A DNA stretch of 64,000 bases from an uncultured Lachnospiraceae bacterium (GCA_910576815.1 CAJTKA010000019.1:1-64000); one strand, 5' to 3'. Shown: positions 25,901 to 34,256, counted from the stretch's first letter. Translations and numbers: made by a program. Notes: a model not told the origin generated them from the sequence alone.

Positions 25901-27684
25901 AATCGCCTGCTAAATATTGGTAGCATGAAGATAGCTCTCCCATACACTTCCATTCCGCCAAAAAGTGGTTGATTCAAACTGCATCCTATCTGGTCTTCCT
26001 CTAAGCTAATCTTGCTAAACACACCTTTTTTAATATCATAAACCGCTATGCTCTTCGCATTAAAAGGTGCAAAAAATATCCTTCCTTCGACAATCCCCAT
26101 CGATTCATACAAACGTCCTGTCCCATAATCTTCGTCGGGAAAGAGACCCACTAATTTCGTTTCTCCTGTCAGAAGATTCATAGAAAACAGGCTATTAAAG
26201 TCATACGCCATAAACCAAAGCGTATCTTTATCAACAACCGCGTCAATAATCGACACTCTGACACAATCATTTCCGTTATTTTTTTGTAGCCTCTCCTCTA
26301 CTACATCTACATCCTGCACCATCACCGGCATCCCCTTCTCCCGGCACAGCTGCACTACAGAACTCCCATCTCCATAATACGCATCGCTCAATACCACCGC
26401 CCGATCTAACTCCGCGCTGTCGTCATAAATCCCCCAACCTTCTTCTATATATCTATCCCGAATTTTCCGGTAGTCCTCCCAACGCTGTGGCCTCATGCTC
26501 TCGATGGTGGCCTTGATTAACGGGTGGGGTCTCCACAGTAGCGCCACCTCGTCACTGTTTTCCTTAAATATCTCAAACACCGACTCCATCTTCTTAAGCA
26601 TCTTCTCATCATGGTGCAAAAGTGCACTCACGCTGGTATTGTAAAAAACAACCTTCTTCCTGCTCCCGTCTGGTCTCTCGATAATATTCAGCCACTCCGT
26701 CGGAATCTCCAAATCCTCTTTCTTTGTATTGAGCACCTTATCCAGCTTTGGCGAACCCGTCCCCAAAAATTTCTTTTCAAGAAATCTTCTGTCCACATGC
26801 TCGCCGGGCAGCCCCATCTCTTTTGCGGCTTTCAGATATTCGTTAATATAAATCTGACGCGTGTTCTCCGACTGGACGATCACCTGATTGGCATAAATCG
26901 TCCCAGGCACAAAACAGAAGTGTTTCATCCCTTCAATCGCCGCCTGATCCTCCGGCTCGATCTCTCCCAATATAAAATAAGGAATATATACTAACTTATC
27001 TGTAAAATTTCTCAGGTTCTTGGAATAAAAATAGGGATGCACGCTGGTCACATGGTTACACTCGTCATACGGATTGTGAATATAGATGACATCAGGACGG
27101 CGTGCTTCCAGATCGTATTCATCATAACGGGTGATTGGCACATCCTTAGGATACAAATCTCCTTCGTAATGCTCCTCCTTGAAATTCCCGTCAGGATTTT
27201 TATCATAATAAGGAATGGGAATCACATAGGCATTGCAATTCGGATCAGCATCCGCCGCCTTCCACACGCTTTCCAGAGAATCCCACATAGATGCCTTGTA
27301 AGGAAGAAATACGACTTCCTTTTTATCTTCCGGAAGATCGTATTTAATGCTGTTTTGCAGGCTTGTCAACTGCTTTTGGATTTTCTTTGCCGTCTTGCGG
27401 CGAAAGATCTCGTCAAGCAGCCTTTCATTCATCTGATAAAGATTTTCGCAATAATCTTCCAGAATCTGCACAAGCGGGGCATAGTCTTCGCCATACGCTT
27501 CTATGGTGTTGCCCAGCATGATCGCGAACTCCTGACACTGCACGAGAGCCTCAGATGCGCCCTGTGGATTGACTGTTGCTGTCTTTGCCACGGCATCGTT
27601 TGCACGGAGCAAGGTATCTACTGTCTGCAGCATATCCTTTTTCTTATATCGCTCCACTGCCAATTGCCATCCTTTCCGCAACAC
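25885..27684 (-). CDS. CDP-glycerol glycerophosphotransferase-like protein with C-terminal propeller strands
   Basis: Up to 599 residues. The central part has the GT-B-like features of teichoic-acid CDP-glycerol transferases: VVFLPYKASMWDSLESVW, IYIHNPYDECN, VVFYNTSVSALL, a basic LLWRPHPLIKATIES loop, and SDAYYGDGSSVVQLC near the donor site. The last 120 residues (DTLWFMAYDFNSLFSMNL, VEGRIFFAPFNAKSIAVYD) look like beta-propeller blades and run to a stop by frameshift at 25885. The start is uncertain: TTG 27660 or GTG 27654 follow AAAGGA. It probably decorates a surface polymer. It lies directly after the structured RNA of the TnpB-like gene. Confidence 0.65.
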   Translation of the reverse strand: MLRKGWQLAVERYKKKDMLQTVDTLLRANDAVAKTATVNPQGASEALVQCQEFAIMLGNTIEAYGEDYAPLVQILEDYCENLYQMNERLLDEIFRRKTAKKIQKQLTSLQNSIKYDLPEDKKEVVFLPYKASMWDSLESVWKAADADPNCNAYVIPIPYYDKNPDGNFKEEHYEGDLYPKDVPITRYDEYDLEARRPDVIYIHNPYDECNHVTSVHPYFYSKNLRNFTDKLVYIPYFILGEIEPEDQAAIEGMKHFCFVPGTIYANQVIVQSENTRQIYINEYLKAAKEMGLPGEHVDRRFLEKKFLGTGSPKLDKVLNTKKEDLEIPTEWLNIIERPDGSRKKVVFYNTSVSALLHHDEKMLKKMESVFEIFKENSDEVALLWRPHPLIKATIESMRPQRWEDYRKIRDRYIEEGWGIYDDSAELDRAVVLSDAYYGDGSSVVQLCREKGMPVMVQDVDVVEERLQKNNGNDCVRVSIIDAVVDKDTLWFMAYDFNSLFSMNLLTGETKLVGLFPDEDYGTGRLYESMGIVEGRIFFAPFNAKSIAVYDIKKGVFSKISLEEDQIGCSLNQPLFGGMEVYGRAIFMLPIFSRRLCDWI

Positions 27685-27727
27685 GCACCCGGTCCGCTGC
27701 TGATTCCTCTTTTAATATGGTATATTG

Positions 27728-27962
27728 GTTACTCTTGCGAGTAATGCGGGAATTCCGCTTCGCTCCCGGTACCTCTCCGTTTCCGGAGTTCCCTGGGTCT
27801 TGGCATACCCAATACCCGGCTTTCGCCAGCTTCTAATGCCGTTCTTTTTTTATATCATGAGGTGTCCTTCACAGTCCTTGCGGTAAAATGCCGCGAGGTG
27901 GCGACATTTATCTGCGGATTCTTCCCTTATGAACCTTGTCGACTACAAATCCCTGTCATACT
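27728..27962 (-). ncRNA. Structured omega-RNA-like segment downstream of the TnpB-like gene
   Basis: Directly after the TnpB-like stop the minus strand can fold into several hairpins: CTGGC-GAAA-GCCGG (27829-27816), a stem of 27811-27807 with 27798-27794, CTCCG-GAAA-CGGAG (27788-27775), CGGGA/TCCCG (27768-27747) and TTACTC-GCAA-GAGTAA (27744-27729). A GCGG/CCGC stem lies nearer the gene. Three stems are closed by GNRA tetraloops. Position and layout match the guide RNA that overlaps the right end of IS200/IS605-type elements, with the guide expected just after 27729. Transcription and RNA role are inferred. Confidence 0.55.
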
Positions 27963-29296
27963 TCACTTCGTCTCAACAGCATCTGTGATATCGATAATAC
28001 CATCTATGCCTCTGGCCAAGACATTCCTTGCAGCATTTTCGCGCTCGGAAAGCTTTGCGCCGCAAGTCTTGCAGGTAAAGATATCCTGCGTTTTCTCCCC
28101 AATCGAACCGCATTGACTGCATACACGACTAATGTCTTTTGCAAAGACTTCAACCAGAGAAATAGACTGTTCCCTGCATTTCTGGATCAGTCGGCTCCTG
28201 ACATACCCCTTTTGCCACAAGCTGACAGAACTATTGATTTTCTTATTTACGCCCGCTTTCGAACTTTGCGGCAGCTTGGGAAGATAAATCACAGCCGGCT
28301 TTTCTGTCCGCAGCATCCGATTGATCTCAGCATTGATATAGCTGTGCAGGGCTTCTTCCAGTTTCTGCCTGCCTGCCATATATTTTTCCTGCCGGGATTT
28401 GTATCTTTGTTCCTGCGGTATCTGATATTGCCCTCCCTGACGTACTCCGAAAGAGCATACTGATATTCACGATACCTTTCCCCGTATATATGGTTCTCGT
28501 CCGTCACAAACATCGTGCGGATTCCCATTGCCAATCCGATTTCCCGCTGATAATCCGCATGCTGTCTGACTCTCATCTCGACCGGCACATGAATGATGAT
28601 ATTGCCTTCCTCAGGAAATAGCCGGACGGTAAGCTGCCTGGTATAATGGTTATTGTCTGTCAAAGGAATGAAAATCCGCTTTCTCTTTTCCTTAGCAGCA
28701 AGGTAAATTCCATGGTCATCATAGCGATAGGCCCGTTCTCCCACAGAAAAAGTGTACGCCGAGTCCGTCTGCAGTTTTTTTAATTGCCTGCGCACCTGTC
28801 GGCGTAAGTACTGATTGAGGTGGTTTTCCTCTACGCCTGTCCGCACTTTTTGAAATGATTTTTCCCAATCTTCAGGCAGCTGTAGTTCTTTTTTCAGAAG
28901 GATCGCTTCCAGACAATCGCTCTGCTTCATAACAAACCGCAGATAGTGTCTGTCCTCCGACGTCAGGTTTTCATTTTCACGAATACATTTTTCAATCCTG
29001 CTTTTTGCCTGCGTCCACTGGTTTTTGATATCACCAAGCGCATCAAAGACAGCCAAATAGAAATAAACCGACGGCAGACCGAGGCTCGCCCGCAGACCAC
29101 TTGCCGTCATCTCATTCTGCACGGTATAGCCGGGATAGAGTTTCGGCAGGCTTTTGATGCCGCCGTAACGCTGATACACATAATTCTTGACAGTACTGTA
29201 ATCCTTTGCGATTTCCACCAATTTTTTCATATCCGCCTCCGAAACAGGCGCACTATTATATTGATGTACGGTCTTGCATACAGTGCTTGACGGCAT
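27963..29296 (-). pseudogene. TnpB-like protein without RuvC catalytic residues, with one frameshift
   Basis: Two overlapping frames, 29296-28289 and 28379-27963, form one protein if one base is restored in the A-run near 28383 (PGRKN-I becoming PGRKKYMAGRQKLEE). The C-terminus has the TnpB zinc finger CSQCG..CKTCG and the NAARNVLARG tail. The three RuvC acidic positions are all replaced: GLAMGI instead of xVDLGI, IYLPKL instead of xxEDLK, and SERENAAR where Asp should stand two before NAA. It would therefore be nuclease-dead even if read through. It may be a decayed transposon protein or a RNA-guided DNA-binding relative. No TnpA is present. Confidence 0.65.
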
Positions 29297-29301
29297 ATTG
29301 C

Positions 29302-29395
29302 AACGTTTGGCTCCTCATATTTTCCCAGGCAATTCGCAGAATCGGATATTCTGCAAATTGGAGAATATTGCCTTGGTGAAACAAACGTTTTTTAT
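29302..29395. repeat. Long imperfect inverted repeat after the integrase gene
   Basis: AACGTTTGG at the left and AAACGTT at the right enclose CAGGCAATTC..ATTGCC and a central hairpin GCAGAAT-CGGAT-ATTCTGC (core 29331-29359). Read leftward from the integrase, 29395-29302 forms a large stem. The core is an inverted copy of the small-RNA terminator at 30828-30857. It may terminate the integrase transcript, mark the left end of the TnpB-like element, or be a recombination site. Confidence 0.6.
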
Positions 29396-30519
29396 ATTTG
29401 ACCACATAATTGACCATAATCATCCGATAGTGCATTCAAATATTTACGCTTGGTATCCATGCTGGGATGGACATAGCGATTCAAAGTAATCTGCACATCT
29501 GAATGCCCCAAAATTTCGCTAAGACTTTTGATATCCATACCATTGTCAATACAGTTTGTAGCAAAAGTGTGTCTTAAGATATGAAAATTATAGTGTGGCG
29601 CATTAATCTTTTCCAAATATCTTTTAAAGTGATTCTGATAGGTGCGAGGTTCCATGGGGCGGTCTTTTTGTAAAAGATAGACCTGCCCTTCTTTTTGAAA
29701 TGCAGTAAGAATTGACAGTAAAGAATCTGATATGGGAATTTCACGATTAGAGGAAACACTTTTGGGAGGCGTTTCTAAAAGGGTCGTTTTTACCGGGCCT
29801 TCTACACTTTGGATTCTCTGTACGGTCCTGCTTACATGAATCAGACCATTGTTTTTTTCGATATCATCCCATTTTAGAGCACACACCTCTCCCAAACGCA
29901 GACCTGTAGAAAGGCAAAGATATATTCCTGCTTTGGAAATATCCATGTCCTCACATAGAAATTGCATCAGTCTTGCCTGTTCTGCGCGGCTCATAATTTC
30001 CAGAGCCTGTGATTTGTTTTTAATAGAAATATTTGAAATAGAAGGAACAGGGTAAGCATACTGCTTTTCTGCATAGCGAAAAATCTGTTTAATGACCAAA
30101 AGAACACTTTGACGAGTCGCATCTGAAACTGTCATTGCACTAATTTTTTTTTGGATATAGTTGTTTGTCATTCGGGAAAATCGATCATCATGAAAGTTTG
30201 GCTGAATATGACACTGAAAGATCGTTTTATACTTTACATAGGTTGAATATTTTCTATTTGATTCTATATGAGTAAGCCATTCCTCCGCGAGGGCACAAAA
30301 GCTCCCTTCGTAATCTGATTTTTTCCCACCAATTATCAGGCTGATTGGTTCCTCCTTTTCAGCAGCCTTCTTCTGAAAAATCAGTTTTTCTTTTACTTCG
30401 GTATAAGTTCTCCCATAAACTGAGCGATAGCATTTACTCCCATTTTCTGACAGTACTTGATATCGCCCTTCCCACCTTCCGTCTGTACGTTTCCTAATGT
30501 TGTCACCTCGTCTGGACAT
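29392..30519 (-). CDS. Tyrosine recombinase / phage-type integrase
   Basis: 375 residues. An N-terminal AP2-like arm-binding domain (RTDGRWEGRYQV) and a SAM-like core-binding domain (ALAEEWLTHIESNRKYSTYVKYK) precede the catalytic domain, with Arg in STGLRLGEVCALKWDDI, HILRHTF (His-x-x-Arg), LGHSDVQITLNRYVHP (His and nucleophile Tyr). All catalytic residues are present. GGAG lies 8 bp before the ATG. There is no excisionase or phage gene next to it, so it is either an orphan element integrase or one that inverts a local segment. An inverted repeat precedes it and matching hairpins flank it. Confidence 0.92.
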   Translation of the reverse strand: MSRRGDNIRKRTDGRWEGRYQVLSENGSKCYRSVYGRTYTEVKEKLIFQKKAAEKEEPISLIIGGKKSDYEGSFCALAEEWLTHIESNRKYSTYVKYKTIFQCHIQPNFHDDRFSRMTNNYIQKKISAMTVSDATRQSVLLVIKQIFRYAEKQYAYPVPSISNISIKNKSQALEIMSRAEQARLMQFLCEDMDISKAGIYLCLSTGLRLGEVCALKWDDIEKNNGLIHVSRTVQRIQSVEGPVKTTLLETPPKSVSSNREIPISDSLLSILTAFQKEGQVYLLQKDRPMEPRTYQNHFKRYLEKINAPHYNFHILRHTFATNCIDNGMDIKSLSEILGHSDVQITLNRYVHPSMDTKRKYLNALSDDYGQLCGQI

Positions 30520-30549
30520 ATGTCATTCTCCTTTCTGACCATTTTTTGA

Positions 30550-30570
30550 CCATAAATATACCACTTATGG
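30550..30570. promoter_or_regulatory. Inverted repeat upstream of the integrase
   Basis: CCATAA (30550-30555) is inverted as TTATGG (30565-30570), 31 bp before the integrase start. It could be an operator. The arms are short, so the call is weak. Confidence 0.3.
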
Positions 30571-30741
30571 CATTTTAAGGGACAAATTATTACAAAATTT
30601 TACAGTGGGTTAAGAAGCGATCGTCGAAGAAACCTTCATTATAGATGTGTAAAAAAAGGAAGTATGTTAAGGAATTATATTGTGTGTTACCAGAGCTCTT
30701 GGAGGATTTGCCAATGGAACGGGTGATTGGCCTATACAAAT

Positions 30742-30770
30742 TTGACAAAATGGGTTGTGTAAAGTATAAT
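30742..30770 (+). promoter_or_regulatory. Perfect consensus promoter
   Basis: TTGACA (30742-30747), a 17-bp spacer and TATAAT (30765-30770) match the sigma-A consensus exactly. No coding frame with a ribosome site follows before the terminator at 30828-30857, so it seems to drive a short untranslated RNA. Confidence 0.85.
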
Positions 30771-30776
30771 TATTGA

Positions 30777-30857
30777 CGATACATTATTTGCAGAAATGAT
30801 ATAATAACTGACTGAAATAGCTCTTTTCGCAGAATATCCAATTCTGCGAATTTTTAC
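30777..30857 (+). ncRNA. Candidate ~80 nt small RNA with intrinsic terminator
   Basis: The transcript would start near 30777 from a perfect promoter and end at a textbook terminator: TTCGCAGAAT (30828-30837), ATTCTGCGAA (30843-30852), then TTTTT. The terminator hairpin core is repeated in inverted orientation at 29331-29359 beyond the integrase, with 24 of 25 bases matching. This could allow pairing between the sRNA and the integrase/TnpB-like transcript region. Expression is inferred. Confidence 0.55.
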
Positions 30858-31083
30858 ATCTATCTTTAATTTGTTTCTATTAATCATATGTTCTATCTAT
30901 TATGCACAAACAATATGTTGTGTCTGATCCTCTGTTTTCCCGTCCACCTTACCAATATCTTGTTTCGCAAATTGTGCTTATCAATATTTCGTCAACTATT
31001 TTTCTACACGCCATCCTGCAGATACTCATTGTATTTCTCTCCCGTTTATGTTATATCTGTCTCATAGATCATTACAGTTTGTT

Positions 31084-31214
31084 GACGGCATCTTCTCTGC
31101 CGTGTCGGAAAATCCCTGCTTTACTGACTGTATCGGTTCCGGACTTCATGTCTGTTACTGTCACCCGTAAACCTTTCCCATCCGGGGTTTACGTCATCTT
31201 CGGGACCCGTCCCG
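31084..31214 (+). promoter_or_regulatory. Structured leader of the Rpn-like gene
   Basis: Three hairpins lie in the 160 bp before the start codon: ACGGCA/TGCCGT (31084-31102), CGTAAACC/GGTTTACG (31166-31193) and CGGGA-CCCG-TCCCG (31201-31214). The last ends 26 bp before the ATG. It may control translation or be the end of a mobile element. From 30858 to 31083 I see nothing beyond AT-rich sequence. Confidence 0.4.
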
Positions 31215-31240
31215 TCTGCTTACGAAAGGAAAACACATCT

Positions 31241-32329
31241 ATGTACTCAAACAATCACAGTCAGGACTCCCGTCTCAGGGAATACCCGGACACAACATCT
31301 CCCGGCAGCACCGATTTTGAGGATGCCACGGGTGAGATTCCTTACGGCCTGACCAACGACTATATGTTCCGCGCCGTCTTTCAGTCAAGTAATAAAGCCC
31401 TGCGCGGCCTGATCTGCTCCCTGCTTCACCTTGCAGATTCGGAAGTGACCTCCGTGGAGATCACCAACCCGATCCTTTTGGGGGACAGTATCGATGACAA
31501 GGAATTCCGCCTGGATATCCAGCTGCTCCTGAATGACCGTACACGGATAAATCTTGAGATGCAGATCGCCAACCGCCTCAACTGGCCAAACCGCTCCGTC
31601 ATGTACCTGTGCCGATCCTACGACCAACTCAACAGAGGGCAGGATTACAAAGATGCCGGACCCGCCGTCCATATCGGCTTGCTGGATTATACCCTGTTTG
31701 AAGATCACCCCGAGTTTTACGCGGCTTACAAACTGATCAATATCAAAAACCACCGGGTCTACAACGATGACCTGACCCTGTATGTGGCCGATCTGACCCG
31801 CATCGATCTGGCCACCGAAGAAGATAAACGCTACCGCATCGACAGCTGGGCGAGACTGATGAAAGCATCCACATGGGAGGAACTGAGAATGACGGCATCC
31901 GAAGACGAAGCTTTATACGAGACAGCGAAGGCATTATATTATACGTGCTCCGATGAGGAGATCCGTATACGCTGTCTGGAACGTGAGGAGTACTATCAGG
32001 ATCTGCGCAATTATGAGAGAGCGATCGAGCAGGAACGCTCAGACCGTGAACTGGAACGCCTAGAGCATGAACAGGATCTGCGCAACTACGAGAGAGCGAT
32101 CGAGCAGGAACGCCTGGAGCACGAGCAGGATCTGCAGAATTACAGGAGGACACTGGAACAGGAACGCTCAAAACACGAGCAGGATCTCCAGAATTACAGG
32201 AGAACTCTGGAACAGGAACGCTCGGAGCACGAACAGCAACGCTTAGAGCATGAACAGGATAAGCACCATTATGAGCAACAGATTACACAACTTCAATTGG
32301 AAATCGAACAGTTGAAACTGAACCGATAG
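31241..32329 (+). CDS. Rpn / PD-(D/E)XK nuclease-family transposase-like protein with coiled-coil repeats
   Basis: 362 residues. The N-terminal 220 residues fit the Rpn family: PYGLTNDYMFRAVFQ, VTSVEITNPILLGDSIDDKEFRLDIQLLLNDRTRINLEMQ (Asp..Glu-x-Gln nuclease site) and SVMYLCRSYDQL. Residues 245-362 are one long charged coiled coil built from an 18-residue repeat (NYxRxxEQERxxHEQD). Relatives promote RecA-independent recombination. ATG 31241 is chosen, with GAAAGGA upstream; the frame stays open to 30902 without a start signal. A structured leader precedes it. Confidence 0.82.
   Translation: MYSNNHSQDSRLREYPDTTSPGSTDFEDATGEIPYGLTNDYMFRAVFQSSNKALRGLICSLLHLADSEVTSVEITNPILLGDSIDDKEFRLDIQLLLNDRTRINLEMQIANRLNWPNRSVMYLCRSYDQLNRGQDYKDAGPAVHIGLLDYTLFEDHPEFYAAYKLINIKNHRVYNDDLTLYVADLTRIDLATEEDKRYRIDSWARLMKASTWEELRMTASEDEALYETAKALYYTCSDEEIRIRCLEREEYYQDLRNYERAIEQERSDRELERLEHEQDLRNYERAIEQERLEHEQDLQNYRRTLEQERSKHEQDLQNYRRTLEQERSEHEQQRLEHEQDKHHYEQQITQLQLEIEQLKLNR
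32003..32261 (+). repeat. 54-bp in-frame tandem repeat inside the Rpn-like gene
   Basis: Units begin at 32003, 32078, 32132 and 32186. The spacing is 54 bp, apart from a 21-bp insertion in the first, and part of a further unit follows. Each encodes 18 residues of coiled coil. Neighbouring units are near-identical at DNA level, suggesting recent duplication and possible copy-number change. Confidence 0.85.
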
Positions 32330-32347
32330 GCGAACGCGTCTGCCGCA

Positions 32348-33580
32348 TCACCCCCTGCCAAAAACCGCCGTGATTGTGATAAACGTCCCGTCGATCTCCG
32401 CAAAAATCTCGCCATTCATTTTGTGCATGAGCTGCCTGCAGATATACAGGCCCAGACCGCTGCCACGAATGTGTTCGGCATTGGCGCCGCGCCAAAAGCT
32501 CTCAAAAATATGTGGCAAATCGGACTTCTCAAGGGTACAGCCGCTGTTTCTCACCGAAATCAAAATACCCTCATCGTCCTCGGGAAACAACAATTCCACT
32601 TTTTTGCCATCGCCGTATTTGAGCGCATTTTCCATAATGTTCTGCAAGACTTCGACGCTTCTGTCGAAATCCCCAAACAGCAGACAATTATGATATTCAC
32701 CGACTGAAAAATCAGTCTTTAGCAACGACAGTTTCTCCGCATAAAACGACACAATGCTTTCAATCAGATCAGACAAATAAAACTCACTATTATCAACGGT
32801 AAGACTCAAGAAATCCTCTCTGGAAGCGCTGATGATCTGCGAAACGTAGCCTTCGATCTCGTCCGCTTTCTCATTGATCTTATCAGCGACTTCCTGCTGT
32901 TTTTCCACCTCAGGATACAGATTTTTTGACAGCGCTTTTGCATATAATTTAATTGCGGAGAGCGGCGTTTTGATATCGTGCGACAACGATAACAGCAGGG
33001 TCTTCTTTTCCTTCTGCAGTGCCAGTTCACGTTCTCTCTGCTGCTCCATATTTTCGCGCAGCAAATCGATACCCCACAGAAACCTTCCAAAAAAGCGGCT
33101 TTTATTTTCTTTAACGGGAATCGTCAGATTTCCTTTGGAAAGTTCATACGGAACGCCTGAAAGCCGCTTGAACGGACGCAGTATCTTAGCATGGATATAA
33201 AAAAGGATAGCAAATACCGCTATCGTCAGCACCATCAAAATGACATTGACCGCTACCATGATCTGTCGAGAAATCGCGTTGTCATTTACCGCATAATCAA
33301 ACCGGTAAAGCGTACCGCCTATTTCGCGGATCGAATAATCGGAATCGCTTTCATAAAAATGCTCGCCGAATGGTTCCACATGATATACATAGTGGTACTG
33401 CGACAAATCAACATTCTCCAGCCCGGTTTCCTCAATTGCCAAAGCCAATCTGTTGATCTCCACACGATACGGTCTGCCATTTTCAGGAAGATTCCAGTAT
33501 CGCAGTATGAGATTAACGCCGACAAAGAGCATGATAAAGCAAAGGCTCACGGCACAAATCATTTTTCCAAAGGCTCTCAT
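32348..33580 (-). CDS. Sensor histidine kinase
   Basis: 410 residues. Two membrane helices (about 5-27 and 108-130) enclose an 80-residue extracellular sensor, followed by a HAMP-like linker, the phospho-acceptor LSLSHDIKTPLSAIKLYAKAL, N-box NIMENALKYG, HIFESFWRG and G2 GSGLGLYICRQL. Its ATG overlaps the regulator stop by 4 bases, so the pair is coupled. The neighbouring Bce-type ABC genes suggest it responds to a cell-wall antibiotic. The short sensor is larger than in true BceS kinases, so it probably senses directly rather than through the transporter. Confidence 0.92.
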   Translation of the reverse strand: MRAFGKMICAVSLCFIMLFVGVNLILRYWNLPENGRPYRVEINRLALAIEETGLENVDLSQYHYVYHVEPFGEHFYESDSDYSIREIGGTLYRFDYAVNDNAISRQIMVAVNVILMVLTIAVFAILFYIHAKILRPFKRLSGVPYELSKGNLTIPVKENKSRFFGRFLWGIDLLRENMEQQRERELALQKEKKTLLLSLSHDIKTPLSAIKLYAKALSKNLYPEVEKQQEVADKINEKADEIEGYVSQIISASREDFLSLTVDNSEFYLSDLIESIVSFYAEKLSLLKTDFSVGEYHNCLLFGDFDRSVEVLQNIMENALKYGDGKKVELLFPEDDEGILISVRNSGCTLEKSDLPHIFESFWRGANAEHIRGSGLGLYICRQLMHKMNGEIFAEIDGTFITITAVFGRG

Positions 33581-34239
33581 TGATATTTATACCCCACACC
33601 CCACACCGTTACAATTTTCTGCGGTTTTTTCGGGTCTTCCTCTATTTTTTCGCGCAGTCGTTTGATATGGACGGTAAGCGTCTGCTGTTCGGATTCGCTG
33701 TCACTGCCCCAGATGGTATTGAAAAGATATTCCTTTGACAATGTCCTTCCCCTGTTCTCGATCAGCAGGGTAAGCAGTTCAAATTCCTTTCCCGTCATTT
33801 CCATTTCCGTATCGCTTTTTATAATTGTCCTATTACTCTTATTGATCCGCAGATCGCCGTCGATCAGCTCGTCCAGCGAATACCGTCTCCTAAAGATTCC
33901 GCGTATTTTTGCAAGCATGATATCAATATCATATGGCTTTTCGATATAATCGTCCGCACCGAGATCCAGTCCCGTAAGTTTATCATCTTTTCCCGTTTTC
34001 GCACTAACGATGAGCACGGGCGTATTGCTCTTTGCCCGCACCTTTTCCAGCACATAAAACCCATCTTTTCCGGGCAGCATGATATCGAGCACGACAAGCC
34101 TCGCGCCGTATTTTTCATACAACGCAAGGCCCTTTTCCGCCGTTTGGCAGGCGGACACCGTGTACTGTTCCGCACGCAGAAAATCACACAGTATATCCGC
34201 CAACTCCTTATTATCTTCCACAATCAAAATATCAATCAA
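33577..34239 (-). CDS. OmpR-family response regulator (TTG start)
   Basis: 220 residues. The receiver has the acidic pair in IVEDNKE, the phospho-acceptor in LVVLDIMLPGKDGF, VSAKTG and the lysine in DDYIEKPYD. The winged helix has MEMTGKEFELLTLLIENRG and TLTVHIKRLREKIEEDPKKP, ending GVGYKYQ. The start is taken as TTG 34239 because GGAGG lies 7 bp before it; the nearby ATG is out of frame. It follows the ATPase gene by 17 bp. It probably controls the adjacent ABC genes. Confidence 0.93.
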   Translation of the reverse strand: MIDILIVEDNKELADILCDFLRAEQYTVSACQTAEKGLALYEKYGARLVVLDIMLPGKDGFYVLEKVRAKSNTPVLIVSAKTGKDDKLTGLDLGADDYIEKPYDIDIMLAKIRGIFRRRYSLDELIDGDLRINKSNRTIIKSDTEMEMTGKEFELLTLLIENRGRTLSKEYLFNTIWGSDSESEQQTLTVHIKRLREKIEEDPKKPQKIVTVWGVGYKYQ

Positions 34240-34256
34240 ACCATTCCCTCCAATGC

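Noticed and set aside
29410..30555. TTGACCATAA at both ends of the integrase gene as att core sites
   Set aside because: Only 10 bp in AT-rich sequence, and one copy is inside coding sequence; likely chance.
30902..31240. Possible 113-residue N-terminal extension of the Rpn-like protein
   Set aside because: The frame is open but lacks a ribosome site and crosses strong hairpins; Rpn family proteins start near the chosen ATG.
32003..32261. CRISPR-like periodic repeat
   Set aside because: The 54-bp units are in frame within a coiled-coil gene, with no spacers between repeats and no cas genes.
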